Shown: positions 7,496 through 16,621, counted from the stretch's first letter. The stretch: DNA of 36,813 nt from an uncultured Bacteroidota bacterium (GCA_903847905.1 CAINEZ010000559.1:1-36813); one strand, 5' to 3'. The notes: a model not told the origin generated them from the sequence alone. Made by a program: numbers and translations.

Positions 7496-10400
7496 ATGAA
7501 AAAAATATCATTACTATTATTCGCATGTGGGTTAATAACCTTTAGTTCCAAAGCACAGGTAGCTAACTATTTATTTAGCCAGGCAACTTCTACTTACACC
7601 GAAATAACAGGAGGAGCAGTTATCGGCAACACTTCCACCAACGACCAGCGATTCCTTGATCCTTCAGTACCCTTAGGTTCTACTACATTAACTACCGGTC
7701 CCGGTTTACCTATTGGATTTAATTTTGTCTATAATGGAAATACATTTGATGTAATAGGTATTCACGCTAATGGCTGGATTTCACTTGGGCAATCTTCTTT
7801 ATCTCCCGACCATGTGAATATGGCAACTTCGAGTTATACAAATGCAATAAGCGCTACATCTACGGCTCCTTCTATTCTTCAAAACAGAATTGCCGGACTT
7901 AGCCGCGATTTACAAGCCCAGGCTGGGGCGGAGTTGCGTTATGAAACAATTGGCGCCGCTCCAAACAGAACTTTGGTTATTCAATGGAAAAATTATAGAA
8001 GAATGGGGCTTAGTGGAGAAAGTTATAATTTCCAGGTCAGGTTATATGAAACTACAAACGTAATTGAATTTGCTTATGGAGCCTTCACTGTAAATTATAC
8101 AAATAATACACACCCTCAAGTCGGTTTGCGTGGTACAGCAGCTTCCGGAGTAGCGCCAACTGATTTTAATAACAGAACATCTACTACTAATTGGTTGTCT
8201 TCCAATGCCGGTATTTCCAATGCTTCAACAATTACTCTATCTACAACAGTATTCCCAATATCAGGGCTCACTTATATTTTTACACCATTAGCAAATGATG
8301 CAGGAATTTCTGCTATCAATTCCCCTGTTTCTACTGTTCATACAGGATTAAGCAATGTTACTGCAACTATTAAAAATTTCGGAACGGATACTTTAAAAAA
8401 TGCTTCTATTGCATGGTCGGTGAATGGCGTTCTTCAAACTCCGCATATATGGACAGGCAATTTAGCAATGAATGCAGTTGACGGACCTGTAATTATTGGC
8501 TCTTACAATTTTACTGGCGGGACCTTTGATACAATAAAAGTATGGACGGAAAATCCTAATGGCAGTACCGATTTGAATCATGTCAACGATACTTCCGTAA
8601 ACAATGTTTATGTGCAAAATTATGCCCCGCTTCCTTTCATAGAAAATTTTGATAATACATGGGTAAACAAATTTAACACACGTGATGTTCCCGGTTTATT
8701 CTGGATAAATACTCCTGCAACAGGTAACCCGTCATGGAGAAGGTTTGATGATGGAACTTCTGCTTCTTGGACATCTACAAATGGCGCATACACTGATGCA
8801 GGCGCCAGTGGCACATCGTTTTCTGCCCGTTTCCATTCTTATGAAACCCCTGCTGCATCAACAGGAACTATGGATGCATTCCTGAATTTTTCAACAACAG
8901 GCGATAAAACTCTTGAGTTCTGGTATATTAATCCTTCCGGAACGGATTCTCTGTCAGTTTATATGTCAACAGATGAAGGATCATCATATACTTTTGTTCA
9001 GAAAATTACAACTACTACATCTGTTTGGACTAAATATTCAATATCGCTGGGTTCTTCAACCGCTTCCAATGTAATATTAAGGTTTAAGGCAACCTCAGAT
9101 TATGGCGATGATGATATTGGAATTGATCAGGTAAATGTATTTATTTTACAGCCCAATGATATGGCGGCTGTTGAATGGTTATCTCCGCTTTCGGGTTGTG
9201 GACATACTGCAAGCGATTCAGTTACTATAAAAATTACTAACATTGGCACTCAGGCTCAATCAAATATTCCGGTTTTTTATACTATTGATGGAGGTCAGAC
9301 TATTGTTGGTACTGAAATAATTACCGGAACTGTTAACCCCGGTGATACTCTTACTTATACTTTCACTCAACATGCAGACTTTTCTACAGCCGGAAATTAT
9401 AGTTGTATTGCAGGTGTTGGGTTATTAACGGATCAGAACAATAATAACGATACTGTATTTGCCAGTATCAATTCTCTCGGAACTATCAACAGTTTTCCTT
9501 TTACAGAAAATTTCAATAACCCTAACGGAACATTGTACTTTTCGTTGACTTCTGCAGCTAATGCTGACGCATATCTTGTTGACACAAGTGGCGTAAGTAA
9601 TACAGGATGTGCGTTTTTTACCGGATTTTCCAGTAGTACCGGATGGACAGGAACAGGCACTATTCCCGCAGCTGAAGCTTATGGATACGCGTCGCATCTT
9701 TCAACTCTTGCCCCTTGTAATGTTGATGCAACCGGCCTTACAGACCTGAGAATGAAATTCGATCTGAAGCAAACTTATTATACGCAAAAAACTTACACAT
9801 GGCTTGTTTTGGTTGCAAATGGAACAGATACGTTAACCGATATTGATGGTATAAAATATTATAATCCTGTTACAACATCTTCTGATCCTTTCAAAACAAA
9901 AACATTTGATCTTTCAGCTTATGCCGGAACTGCATTTACACTCGAATTCAAATCGGCATGTAAATATAATGCTGCTGCCGGAACGCCCGGAAATAATAAT
10001 TATATTGATAACATTAAGCTTTATGTGCCACCAGCCGACGATGCAGGCGTTTCTGCTTTATTGTCGCCAGCCTCTACTTTCTGTGGCAACAGTAATGATT
10101 CGGTTGTTGTTGTTGTAAATAATTATGGAACTGCAAGCCAGACAAATATTCCTGTGGAAGCAAATATTATTACACCAACAGGAATCGTTACACTTTCAGG
10201 TTCATTAGCTGGACCTCTCGCTCCGGGCTCATCCGATACTATCAAGCTTGGAAATATTAATACTACAACTCACGGAAATTATATTTTTAATGTTTATACA
10301 AATCTGGCAAATGATACTATTTTTGAAAATGATACTATTCACTCAATAATATTAACTGACACCGCTTTTACTATTCCACATCTTGAAAATTTTGAAAGCT

Positions 10401-12244
10401 CAACTTCACTTTTAAGTTGGAATACCGATTTTCTGAGAAGCAACGGTCATGGCAATACTTCTTATGTGCTTTATAAAAATTTAAGAAACACAGCAACCAC
10501 CGGAAATGCTAAAATGAATAAGAAAATTGGCGTAATAACAAATAATTCCTATCTGACTTTTGATTACAGGATAGTTAATTTAACTTCCGGTACAGCTACA
10601 ACCCTTACAAAAGACTCCGTAAGAATTTTGGTTTCATCTGATTGTGGAAGTAATTATAATACAATTTATATTATCGATACTTTAACACATATTACTTCAA
10701 CTTCAATGGCTCATAAAGTATTACCATTAGCTGACTATGCAGGTAGTGATGTATTGCTTGGAATTAATGCAAAATGGGCTGCCGGTAATTATTACCTGGA
10801 TTTTGATAACATTGCTGTATCTAAAAAGGCAACAGTAGATATTGGACAAAATACTTATATATGCCCCGGATCTGATATTACTTTTGATGCCGGAATTGCG
10901 CCTGCAGGTTATACTTATTCCTACAACTGGTCCACACTTAACCACCCGGGTACTATAGCAACCACCCGAACTATCACTGTTGATTCAGCTGCAACTTACT
11001 TTGTTAGTGTTAACAATGGTTTCGGAGTATATACTTATGATACCATAACCATAACAATGGCTGCTGCTCCAACGGTTTCTCTTGGCAATAATACAAAAAG
11101 ATGTGTTTCTTATATTATTGATGCCGGCGCCGGATATGCTTCTTATCTCTGGTCAACAGATGAAACATCTAATAGTATTACTGTAACTTCTACTGGCAAT
11201 TATTCCGTTACAGTAACTAATGACCTTGGATGTTCGGCTGCTGATAATATTAATGTGGTTATTATTCCTTTGCCTACGGTTTATGCAGGAACAAACCAAT
11301 CTTTATGTTATCTTGACACTTTGCAACTTACCGAAGCAACTTCTGTAAATTATGATTCCCTGTTATGGACAACGAGCGGGGATGGCCATTTTAACGACAG
11401 CACCCTGCTGAATCCCTATTACATTGCGGGAACAGCCGACAGTACCAACGGAACCGCAAATATTACGCTTACTGCTTATGCTTACTGCGATACAATTAAT
11501 TCTCATATTGTATTTAATATTACATCATCTGCCGTTGCCGTTGCAGGTAGCGACGAAACTATTTGCCTTGGTGAAAGCGTTCAGTTATCTGCAACCGGTG
11601 GAAACACTTATCTATGGAGCCCTTCAACAGGTTTAAGCGATAGTACAATTTCTAATCCTATCGCTCACCCTGCAATTACAACAACTTACACAGTTACTGT
11701 TACCGGCTCCTGTGGTAACGCCACTGATGATGTTACTGTAACTGTTGATCATATTATTACTCCAAACCTTGGTGCCGATACCATTATGTGTGCTAATAAT
11801 TCCATTACTCTGAACGCAGGACCCGGATACGACAGTTATAACTGGTCAACAGGCTCAACGCTTCAAACTATAAATGTTGATACTGCCGGAATTGGTACCG
11901 GAACTTTCCCCTACTGGGTTCAAGTTACTAATGGAGTGTGCTCGGCTGCTGATACAGTAAATATAACATTCGCTGTTTGCACCGGAAATACTGAGTTAAG
12001 CCAGGATGCTGCTATTAACATATTCCCGAATCCAACCGACGGAATAATTAATATTCTATTGAACGGTTTTAATTCCAAAGCCGACCTTGCTGTATATTCA
12101 TTACAGGGACAGTTAGTTTTTGCTGATAAAATTTCTAATAATTCCGCTGCTAAATTCAACCTGTCGTTCCTTCCGAAAGGAGTTTATTTTATAAGGATAT
12201 ACAATGCAAGAATAAGCGTATTGAGTAAAATTATATTACAATAA
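7496..12244 (+). CDS. Large T9SS cell-surface protein with repeated Ig/PKD-like and jelly-roll-like modules
   Basis: A 1582-residue exported protein. Signal peptide 1-21 (MKKISLLLFACGL...SSKAQ). After an N-terminal beta-rich domain (~22-265) the chain alternates between CARDB-like modules with the phrase 'NDAG.SA..SP' (starting near residues 267, 555, 850) and MAM/jelly-roll-like modules opening with ENF(D/N/E) (near 385, 670, 965) and ending in a '(I/L)D.(V/I)' strand. Four or five shorter PKD/Ig-like modules follow (from ~1110), each with a GxxxxxC opening and a YxWS strand. The end is a type A T9SS sorting domain (INIFPNPTDGIINI ... LPKGVYFIRIY). Likely an adhesin or surface-layer component; no catalytic motif is seen. 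Strong promoter-like box upstream and an excellent terminator downstream suggest a single-gene unit. Confidence 0.88.
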   Translation: MKKISLLLFACGLITFSSKAQVANYLFSQATSTYTEITGGAVIGNTSTNDQRFLDPSVPLGSTTLTTGPGLPIGFNFVYNGNTFDVIGIHANGWISLGQSSLSPDHVNMATSSYTNAISATSTAPSILQNRIAGLSRDLQAQAGAELRYETIGAAPNRTLVIQWKNYRRMGLSGESYNFQVRLYETTNVIEFAYGAFTVNYTNNTHPQVGLRGTAASGVAPTDFNNRTSTTNWLSSNAGISNASTITLSTTVFPISGLTYIFTPLANDAGISAINSPVSTVHTGLSNVTATIKNFGTDTLKNASIAWSVNGVLQTPHIWTGNLAMNAVDGPVIIGSYNFTGGTFDTIKVWTENPNGSTDLNHVNDTSVNNVYVQNYAPLPFIENFDNTWVNKFNTRDVPGLFWINTPATGNPSWRRFDDGTSASWTSTNGAYTDAGASGTSFSARFHSYETPAASTGTMDAFLNFSTTGDKTLEFWYINPSGTDSLSVYMSTDEGSSYTFVQKITTTTSVWTKYSISLGSSTASNVILRFKATSDYGDDDIGIDQVNVFILQPNDMAAVEWLSPLSGCGHTASDSVTIKITNIGTQAQSNIPVFYTIDGGQTIVGTEIITGTVNPGDTLTYTFTQHADFSTAGNYSCIAGVGLLTDQNNNNDTVFASINSLGTINSFPFTENFNNPNGTLYFSLTSAANADAYLVDTSGVSNTGCAFFTGFSSSTGWTGTGTIPAAEAYGYASHLSTLAPCNVDATGLTDLRMKFDLKQTYYTQKTYTWLVLVANGTDTLTDIDGIKYYNPVTTSSDPFKTKTFDLSAYAGTAFTLEFKSACKYNAAAGTPGNNNYIDNIKLYVPPADDAGVSALLSPASTFCGNSNDSVVVVVNNYGTASQTNIPVEANIITPTGIVTLSGSLAGPLAPGSSDTIKLGNINTTTHGNYIFNVYTNLANDTIFENDTIHSIILTDTAFTIPHLENFESSTSLLSWNTDFLRSNGHGNTSYVLYKNLRNTATTGNAKMNKKIGVITNNSYLTFDYRIVNLTSGTATTLTKDSVRILVSSDCGSNYNTIYIIDTLTHITSTSMAHKVLPLADYAGSDVLLGINAKWAAGNYYLDFDNIAVSKKATVDIGQNTYICPGSDITFDAGIAPAGYTYSYNWSTLNHPGTIATTRTITVDSAATYFVSVNNGFGVYTYDTITITMAAAPTVSLGNNTKRCVSYIIDAGAGYASYLWSTDETSNSITVTSTGNYSVTVTNDLGCSAADNINVVIIPLPTVYAGTNQSLCYLDTLQLTEATSVNYDSLLWTTSGDGHFNDSTLLNPYYIAGTADSTNGTANITLTAYAYCDTINSHIVFNITSSAVAVAGSDETICLGESVQLSATGGNTYLWSPSTGLSDSTISNPIAHPAITTTYTVTVTGSCGNATDDVTVTVDHIITPNLGADTIMCANNSITLNAGPGYDSYNWSTGSTLQTINVDTAGIGTGTFPYWVQVTNGVCSAADTVNITFAVCTGNTELSQDAAINIFPNPTDGIINILLNGFNSKADLAVYSLQGQLVFADKISNNSAAKFNLSFLPKGVYFIRIYNARISVLSKIILQ

Positions 12245-12271
12245 ATTGATAAACCTTCAAAGGATTTTAAG

Positions 12272-12301
12272 AATGCCCGTTTGAGTGAAACGGGCATTTT
12301 T
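12272..12301 (+). terminator. Rho-independent terminator
   Basis: Perfect 11-bp stem AATGCCCGTTT / AAACGGGCATT with a 5-base loop followed by TTTTT, 27 bases after the stop of the large surface protein. Confidence 0.92.
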
Positions 12302-12345
12302 GATAATTTATAATGATGAATATTTATTTTGAATTAATTAAAACC

Positions 12346-13320
12346 ATGAAAAAACTTTTCTTATTAATGTGTTTATCGCTTAGTTCGGTATTTGCTTTTT
12401 CACAGTGGACATCACAAACAAGCGGAACAACTGAATATTTACAATCAGTTTATTTCACCGATGCTGATACTGGTTATGCTGTTGGTACTGGAAGAACAAT
12501 TCTAAAAACAAATAATGGAGGAACAAACTGGACAGTAAAATTAAGCGGAGGAGGAGCTATTATTTTAACATCAGTTTATTTCAGCGATGCTGATACTGGT
12601 TATGTTGTTGGCTACGATTACATGAGCTCTTATTTAATAATTCTAAAAACAACTAATGGCGGTACAAACTGGACATCAAAATCAAGCAGCAGAGCATTTG
12701 GTGATGATTTACAATCAGTTTATTTCACCGATCTCAATACGGGTTATGCCGTTGGTTCTAATGGAATAATTCTAAAAACAAGCAATGGTGGGACAAACTG
12801 GACATCACAAACAAGCGGAACAACTAATGATTTATATTCAGTTTATTTCACTGATGTAAATACCGGTTATGCTGTTGGCAATGGAATAATTATAAAAACA
12901 ACTAATGGCGGAACAAACTGGATAGCACAAACAAGCGGTGGAGAAACTAGTGTTTTAACATCAGTCTATTTCACCGATTCCAATACGGGTTATGCTGTTG
13001 GTTCTGGTGGAACAATTCTAAAAACAAATAATGGCGGGGTTACTTATATTGAAGAAACCGAATCATTGGAACCAACATTCAGTATTTATCCCAATCCTAC
13101 TACCGGCAAATACAATATAACTGTACCAGATGAATTTGTTAACGAGAAAAATTTAACGCTTACAATATTTGATAATAGCGGAAAACTTATCCAGCAAAAA
13201 AAATTAGAGATGAGCGAAGGAAAAATAAAATTAGATCTGGAACAGGAAGCAAAGGGGATTTATAATGTTACGCTGAGTAATGGGAAGAAAGTTTATGCGG
13301 GGAAGATAGTGTTTGGGTAA
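12346..13320 (+). CDS. Ycf48/BNR-like repeat protein with T9SS sorting domain
   Basis: A 324-residue secreted protein. I choose the Met at 12346 (MKKLFLLMCLSLSSVFAFSQ) because it starts a textbook signal peptide; an upstream Met at 12313 would add 11 residues that do not fit one. After the cut come five repeats of ~40-48 residues with the core SVYFTDxxTGYAVG...ILKTxNGGTNW, the Ycf48/photosystem-stability-factor-like beta-propeller blade found in many secreted Bacteroidota proteins. Five blades is short for a closed propeller. The C-terminal ~80 residues are a type A T9SS sorting domain (FSIYPNPTTGKYNI ... AKGIYNVTLSNG). Binding partner unknown. Blades are very similar even at the DNA level, indicating recent tandem duplication. 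Confidence 0.85.
   Translation: MKKLFLLMCLSLSSVFAFSQWTSQTSGTTEYLQSVYFTDADTGYAVGTGRTILKTNNGGTNWTVKLSGGGAIILTSVYFSDADTGYVVGYDYMSSYLIILKTTNGGTNWTSKSSSRAFGDDLQSVYFTDLNTGYAVGSNGIILKTSNGGTNWTSQTSGTTNDLYSVYFTDVNTGYAVGNGIIIKTTNGGTNWIAQTSGGETSVLTSVYFTDSNTGYAVGSGGTILKTNNGGVTYIEETESLEPTFSIYPNPTTGKYNITVPDEFVNEKNLTLTIFDNSGKLIQQKKLEMSEGKIKLDLEQEAKGIYNVTLSNGKKVYAGKIVFG
12445..13050 (+). repeat. Five in-frame tandem repeats (Ycf48-like blades)
   Basis: Roughly 120-145-base units with near-identical runs such as TCAGTTTATTTCACCGAT and ATTCTAAAAACA. They code for the SVYFTD...NGGTNW blades. Spacing varies because the loop after each blade varies. Confidence 0.85.
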
Positions 13321-13325
13321 AAATA

Positions 13326-13408
13326 AGTCCCAAATCCCAAGCTCCAACCCCCAAGAGCTAAGCCCACTTGAAATTTTGAAGTTGGGACTTGAGGCTTGGA
13401 TTTTTTTA
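13326..13408. repeat. Word-repeat array B (TCCCAA), inverted arms between convergent genes
   Basis: The left arm is a run of related words (AAGTCCCAAATCCCAAG, then CTCCAACCCCCAAG). The right arm gives the reverse complement (TTGGGACTTGAGGCTTGGAT) followed by a T run, and on the other strand by the coaE 3' end. It can fold as an imperfect hairpin and probably serves as a shared terminator for the Ycf48-like gene and the coaE operon, which converge here. Confidence 0.65.
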
Positions 13409-13434
13409 TACATAATCAGAAAATTCATTCTATG

Positions 13435-14019
13435 TCAGCTTCCGCACAGCGCTTTATGTATTTTCAATACTTGGGGAATTACAAGATCAATATCATTATT
13501 TACAATTACAAAATCCGCTTTCTTTATTTTATCTTTTTCTTTCATTTGGTTCTTCATGCGTTTTTTTACATCTGCTTCTGTAATATTATCACGCTTCATA
13601 ACTCTGCTTATCCGAATATTTTCAGGAGAAGTAACAACAATAATCTTATCAAATAAATCAGAATATTCGGTCTCAAACAAAATTGCAGATTCCATAATTA
13701 CATAAGGAATATTCTTTTGTTCTTTAATCCACAGCATAAAATTATTAACTACTGTAGGATGAATAATATTATTCAGAGCGCGAAGCTTTGCAGCATCAGT
13801 AAAAACAATCTCCGCAAGATATTTCCTATTAATTTTCCCGAATTTATCTATTACTTCGGCGCCAAAATTATTTTTAATTTTAAGTATAACTTTGGGTTTG
13901 TCAAGAAAAAGTTTTGCATTATAATCAGCATTATAAACAGGTATCTGCAGTATTTTAAAAATACCGGACACTATAGATTTTCCGCTACCGATGTTGCCGG
14001 TTAAACCAATCTTTAACAC
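13435..14019 (-). CDS. coaE: Dephospho-CoA kinase
   Basis: Catalyses the last step of coenzyme A synthesis, ATP-dependent phosphorylation of the 3'-OH of dephospho-CoA. The 194-residue length is usual for the family. The N terminus has the P-loop GLTGNIGSGKS (5-15, Lys14/Ser15). The Y(N)AD segment (near residue 30) that binds the acceptor follows, then a conserved I(I)HP (in NNIIHPTV, near 86). VVTSPENIRISRVMKRD (near 130-146) is the conserved lid segment with paired Arg, followed by IVNN near the C terminus. It is the last gene of a minus-strand series with nusB, DUF1573, yajC and ybbR-like, a gene order common in Bacteroidota. Confidence 0.95.
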   Translation of the reverse strand: MLKIGLTGNIGSGKSIVSGIFKILQIPVYNADYNAKLFLDKPKVILKIKNNFGAEVIDKFGKINRKYLAEIVFTDAAKLRALNNIIHPTVVNNFMLWIKEQKNIPYVIMESAILFETEYSDLFDKIIVVTSPENIRISRVMKRDNITEADVKKRMKNQMKEKDKIKKADFVIVNNDIDLVIPQVLKIHKALCGS

Positions 14020-14041
14020 TGTGTTTTTAATAATATAATTA

Positions 14042-14186
14042 TTTTTAGTTATTGGTTGATTAGTTGTTGGTTTTGGTTAATCAGTTTATAGTTTTAGTTT
14101 TCAGTATTAATTGCGCACTTTAGAACTAAAACTGGCAACTAAAAAAACTCAAACTAAAAAACCAAAAACTATTAACTAAAAAAACA
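14042..14186. repeat. Word-repeat array C (AACTAAAA), inverted arms
   Basis: The left arm repeats TTTTAGTT-like and TTTGGTTA-like words (GTTTATAGTTTTAGTTTTCAG). After a short spacer near 14107-14123 the right arm repeats the complement, ACTAAAACTGGCAACTAAA and onward through ACCAAAAACTATTAACTAAA. The whole gap between ybbR-like and coaE consists of this array. It could form a long AU-rich hairpin in the transcript. Confidence 0.75.
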
Positions 14187-14215
14187 GTAACCTATTTAAT
14201 ACTTATTACGAAGAA

Positions 14216-15217
14216 TTATTTCAACAATATATATTCAATCTTTTCAGGTTCAATTTTCCTGATATTTACAAACTGTGGAAACTTAACAATTTCAACTTTC
14301 AGTTTTTTTGATTTTGCATATAACGACTTTGAAATGTCAGCAACAGCAGTGAACATGGCGGGGTTCACATTTTTAAAATTATTCAGAGAAACAAGATAAG
14401 TAACTTTTACTTTTTCGGGAAAGGTTCTTACAATATAGTTGCCAGTATTGTTAATAATATTTATTGTCAGATCTATTGTCGTTTCTGTAAATTTTTCAAC
14501 AGGAATAAAAACTTTTACCGATGCAGGCGAAATGGTTAATTTATTTAATTTGTAACTTTTTGCATAATCAATCGAGAACACTTGATTACCGCTTAAGTTA
14601 GAAAAGTTTTTGTAAATAGTTTCTGCAAATTTAATAGTGTCAATAATGCTTTTTGGTCCGCTTACCAAAACACTGTCAGGATCAAATTTTATTGTATCCG
14701 AAAGTTCATATTGCCGTGCAAAATTCAGGTTTAACTTTAATCGTACCGGCACTTTTTTACTATGCAGTTTTTCTAATCGGAAATAAAGTGTGTCAGGCGC
14801 AATTGAAATCACGCTGTTCGGATAATGAATCTGATTCCCTATATTCTGGTAAAGATCGGATGTCGCAATATAATAATCTTTATTTATTTTTTTATTTTTC
14901 CTAATCATTGATGCAACATCAATAGTAATGATATGTGGCTTAAATATTATCATATTTGACAATATAACAAAACCTTTTGTTTTTAATTTTAAGGTCAGTA
15001 TCGAATCCGGATCGCTTACAATAATTTTACCTGCCGGTATATTACTATATATAACCGGGTATTTCTGAACTTCGGTGTAATCTCTCGAAAGCTTAATAAG
15101 TATCCAGGTAAAAGAAGAAAGTATAAAACAAATAATAAAAACATAAAGCTTTTTCCGGAAGCCAACATGCCGGATTTTACTTTTCTGATCAGTATTTAAG
15201 TTTAAATTCATCTTCAT
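14216..15217 (-). CDS. YbbR-like (CdaR-type) membrane-anchored protein
   Basis: A 333-residue protein with one N-terminal transmembrane segment (YVFIICFILSSFTWILIKLS, ~29-48) preceded by a basic stretch (KSKIRHVGFRKK). About three extracytoplasmic YbbR-like repeats of ~85 residues follow, each with the pattern YPVxYxNIPxG / VKVxxxP near its strands. YbbR domains in Firmicutes occur in CdaR, a regulator of the c-di-AMP synthase CdaA. In Bacteroidota a stand-alone YbbR-like protein commonly sits between yajC and coaE as here, and its role is not settled. No diadenylate cyclase gene is in view. Confidence 0.82.
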   Translation of the reverse strand: MKMNLNLNTDQKSKIRHVGFRKKLYVFIICFILSSFTWILIKLSRDYTEVQKYPVIYSNIPAGKIIVSDPDSILTLKLKTKGFVILSNMIIFKPHIITIDVASMIRKNKKINKDYYIATSDLYQNIGNQIHYPNSVISIAPDTLYFRLEKLHSKKVPVRLKLNLNFARQYELSDTIKFDPDSVLVSGPKSIIDTIKFAETIYKNFSNLSGNQVFSIDYAKSYKLNKLTISPASVKVFIPVEKFTETTIDLTINIINNTGNYIVRTFPEKVKVTYLVSLNNFKNVNPAMFTAVADISKSLYAKSKKLKVEIVKFPQFVNIRKIEPEKIEYILLK

Positions 15218-15233
15218 AAAAAATTACCTATTA

Positions 15234-15265
15234 CATCATTCTATCATTCCATCATTCCTTCATTC
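15234..15265. repeat. Word-repeat array D (ATTCCATC), one orientation
   Basis: Four copies of a variable octamer (ATCATTCT, ATCATTCC, ATCATTCC, TTCATTC) in tandem in the ybbR-yajC gap. No inverted arm is visible nearby. Confidence 0.65.
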
Positions 15266-15357
15266 AAATTTTTTTAATTCTATCTCGAACAAAACAATAA
15301 CAAACCATCGCAAGCAAATAGCCTACGAATATAATATAAAAAGAAAATTCACGAAAA

Positions 15358-15693
15358 TTATTTTTCCAAAGGTTGAACTTCAGCCGTACTTGTAGCTACG
15401 GCGCTTTTTTCTAATCTAAATCTTCCCTGTCCTTCGGTTTCAATGGTAAATGTTGTTTCCTGAACTTCTATAATTTTACCATGAATTCCGCCAATAGTAA
15501 CAATTTTATCTCCTTTTTTCAAAGCTTCCCTGAATTTCTTTGCCTCTTTGGTTTTCTTCATTTGCGGCCTTATCATAAAAAACCAAAATACCACTACAAT
15601 AAGTATGAGCGGAAGAAATGTCATTAACGGATTGCTTTGTTTTCCATTAGCCGCGCCACCTGACATTAAAATTACTGTAAGAAAATTTGTCAT
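15358..15693 (-). CDS. yajC: Preprotein translocase accessory subunit YajC
   Basis: A 111-residue single-span inner-membrane protein that associates with SecDF and SecYEG. The hydrophobic segment FLPLILIVVVFWFFMIRPQ (~28-46) with the invariant FF(x)IRPQxK signature is followed by a basic region and the soluble KGDKIVTIGGIHGKI motif (~64-79), which is diagnostic. Length is as expected. It lies between ybbR-like and the DUF1573 lipoprotein gene on the same strand, separated from the latter by about 120 bases holding short word repeats. Confidence 0.96.
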   Translation of the reverse strand: MTNFLTVILMSGGAANGKQSNPLMTFLPLILIVVVFWFFMIRPQMKKTKEAKKFREALKKGDKIVTIGGIHGKIIEVQETTFTIETEGQGRFRLEKSAVATSTAEVQPLEK

Positions 15694-15759
15694 AACTTTT
15701 TAGTTTTAAATTATTGAGTTGATTAATTATTTATTTTTTAGTGTTAATTATTTCTGTTG

Positions 15760-15787
15760 TTGACTGCTGACTGAAGGACTGCCCACT
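15760..15787. repeat. Word-repeat array E (GACTGCT), one orientation
   Basis: Tandem degenerate words TGACTGC, TGACTGA, GGACTGCCC, ACT in the gap between DUF1573 and yajC. Short, with no clear inverted arm. Confidence 0.5.
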
Positions 15788-15813
15788 ATTTAATTTTTTT
15801 TTGTTAAAAAAAA

Positions 15814-16293
15814 TTATTCATTTTCCCCTTCAGGTACCTGAATCGAAGCTTTAATTGTCAGCACTTTTGCGTTGGGTTGAGTATTTGAAATGAGAGTAAC
15901 TGTTTTATTCTGAAAACCTTTTTTCCCTTCAGTATTAAAGGTTACATCAATAGTTCCTTCGCCGTTAGGAGCAATAGCGGTTTTTGGATAATCAGCTATT
16001 GTGCAACCACAACTGCCTCTTGCATCAGTGATGATTAAATCGGACTTACCCACATTTTTGAATTTAAATGAGTATGAAACTTTTTCACCCTGAATAATTT
16101 TTCCAAAATCATGGATTTCTTCTGCAAACTGAAATACCGGAAGGTTTGATGTGTCGGAACTTCCATCAGCAGTATTAGGATTTTTAACAATATCGGACGA
16201 CAATGACTTATCGGCAGAATTATTATTACATGAAATGAAAATAAAAAATACTGATGTAAAAATAAAACACGCAATTATTTTATACGATCTCAT
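15814..16293 (-). CDS. DUF1573 domain lipoprotein
   Basis: A 159-residue exported lipoprotein. From the Met at 16293 the signal peptide is MRSYKIIACFIFTSVFFIFISC with a lipobox-type FISC (Cys22). The region after residue ~50 is a DUF1573 Ig-like fold (ASH/MSP-like): FxFAEEIHDFGKIIQGEKV, SYSFKFKNVGKSDLII and GSCGCTIADYPKTAIAPNGEG, the typical CGCT phrase. A Met at 16353 in the same frame would add 20 residues, but a good promoter box (16318-16325) lies between the two, so the shorter start is preferred. It usually sits between nusB and yajC in this phylum, as here. Precise function unknown. Confidence 0.9.
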   Translation of the reverse strand: MRSYKIIACFIFTSVFFIFISCNNNSADKSLSSDIVKNPNTADGSSDTSNLPVFQFAEEIHDFGKIIQGEKVSYSFKFKNVGKSDLIITDARGSCGCTIADYPKTAIAPNGEGTIDVTFNTEGKKGFQNKTVTLISNTQPNAKVLTIKASIQVPEGENE

Positions 16294-16317
16294 AAACGAA
16301 GTTATTAAAGAAGACTG

Positions 16318-16346
16318 CAAATATAATAAATAATTAAATTGGCAAA
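16318..16346 (-). promoter_or_regulatory. Promoter of the DUF1573-yajC-ybbR-coaE series
   Basis: On the minus strand: -33 TTTG (16346-16343), 17 bases, then -7 TATATTTG (16325-16318), with the ATG 25 bases further on. This fits the Bacteroidota sigma-A consensus fairly well and indicates that the genes after nusB have their own promoter. Confidence 0.55.
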
Positions 16347-16380
16347 AAAGCAATTACTTAGCATCTTGTATTGTGTTTTT

Positions 16381-16584
16381 ACCACATAATTCCGCATGTG
16401 CGGGATAGTTACATGGATTTCACATATACATGGTAAATTAATTTTTTAGTAATGCGGAAAATTTATTTGTTAAATTATTTTGATCCTCTTTGGTTTATTT
16501 CAGCTAAACGGTTTTATCTGCATTAACTACTATGTGTCATTCTATGTTTCTATTGTGGCCCTGCCTTGCCGGCAGGTATGTGGT
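16381..16584. repeat. Word-repeat array F (ACCACATA/ACATAGA), inverted arms each holding a palindrome
   Basis: This 328-base gap between nusB and DUF1573 holds two inverted arms of about 50 bases, ~90 bases apart. The left arm (16381-16432) reads ACCACATA, then a palindrome CCGCATGTGCGG (16392-16403), then ATAG..ACATGGA..CACATA. The right arm (16528-16584, reverse strand) reads ACCACATA, then a different GC-rich palindrome (16560-16576, CCTGCCTTGCCGGCAGG), then ATAGAAACATAGAA..CACATAG. No reading frame of note lies in the gap; the central ~90 bases are AT-rich. Confidence 0.75.
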
Positions 16585-16621
16585 GAAAATTGAACACTTT
16601 TTTAATTTTAAACTTTGAACT

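Noticed and set aside
8670-8690. CACGTG core as a parS site near parAB
   Set aside because: The flanks do not fit TGTTTCACGTGAAACA and it lies inside a coding region. A partial AACGTGAAA near 7241 also fails.
13396-14004. Plus-strand frames opposite coaE
   Set aside because: coaE on the minus strand is certain from its P-loop and length; the opposite frames are low-complexity shadows.
16294-16353. Upstream start of the DUF1573 lipoprotein at 16353
   Set aside because: It would place a good -33/-7 promoter inside the gene and move the lipobox signal peptide away from the N terminus.
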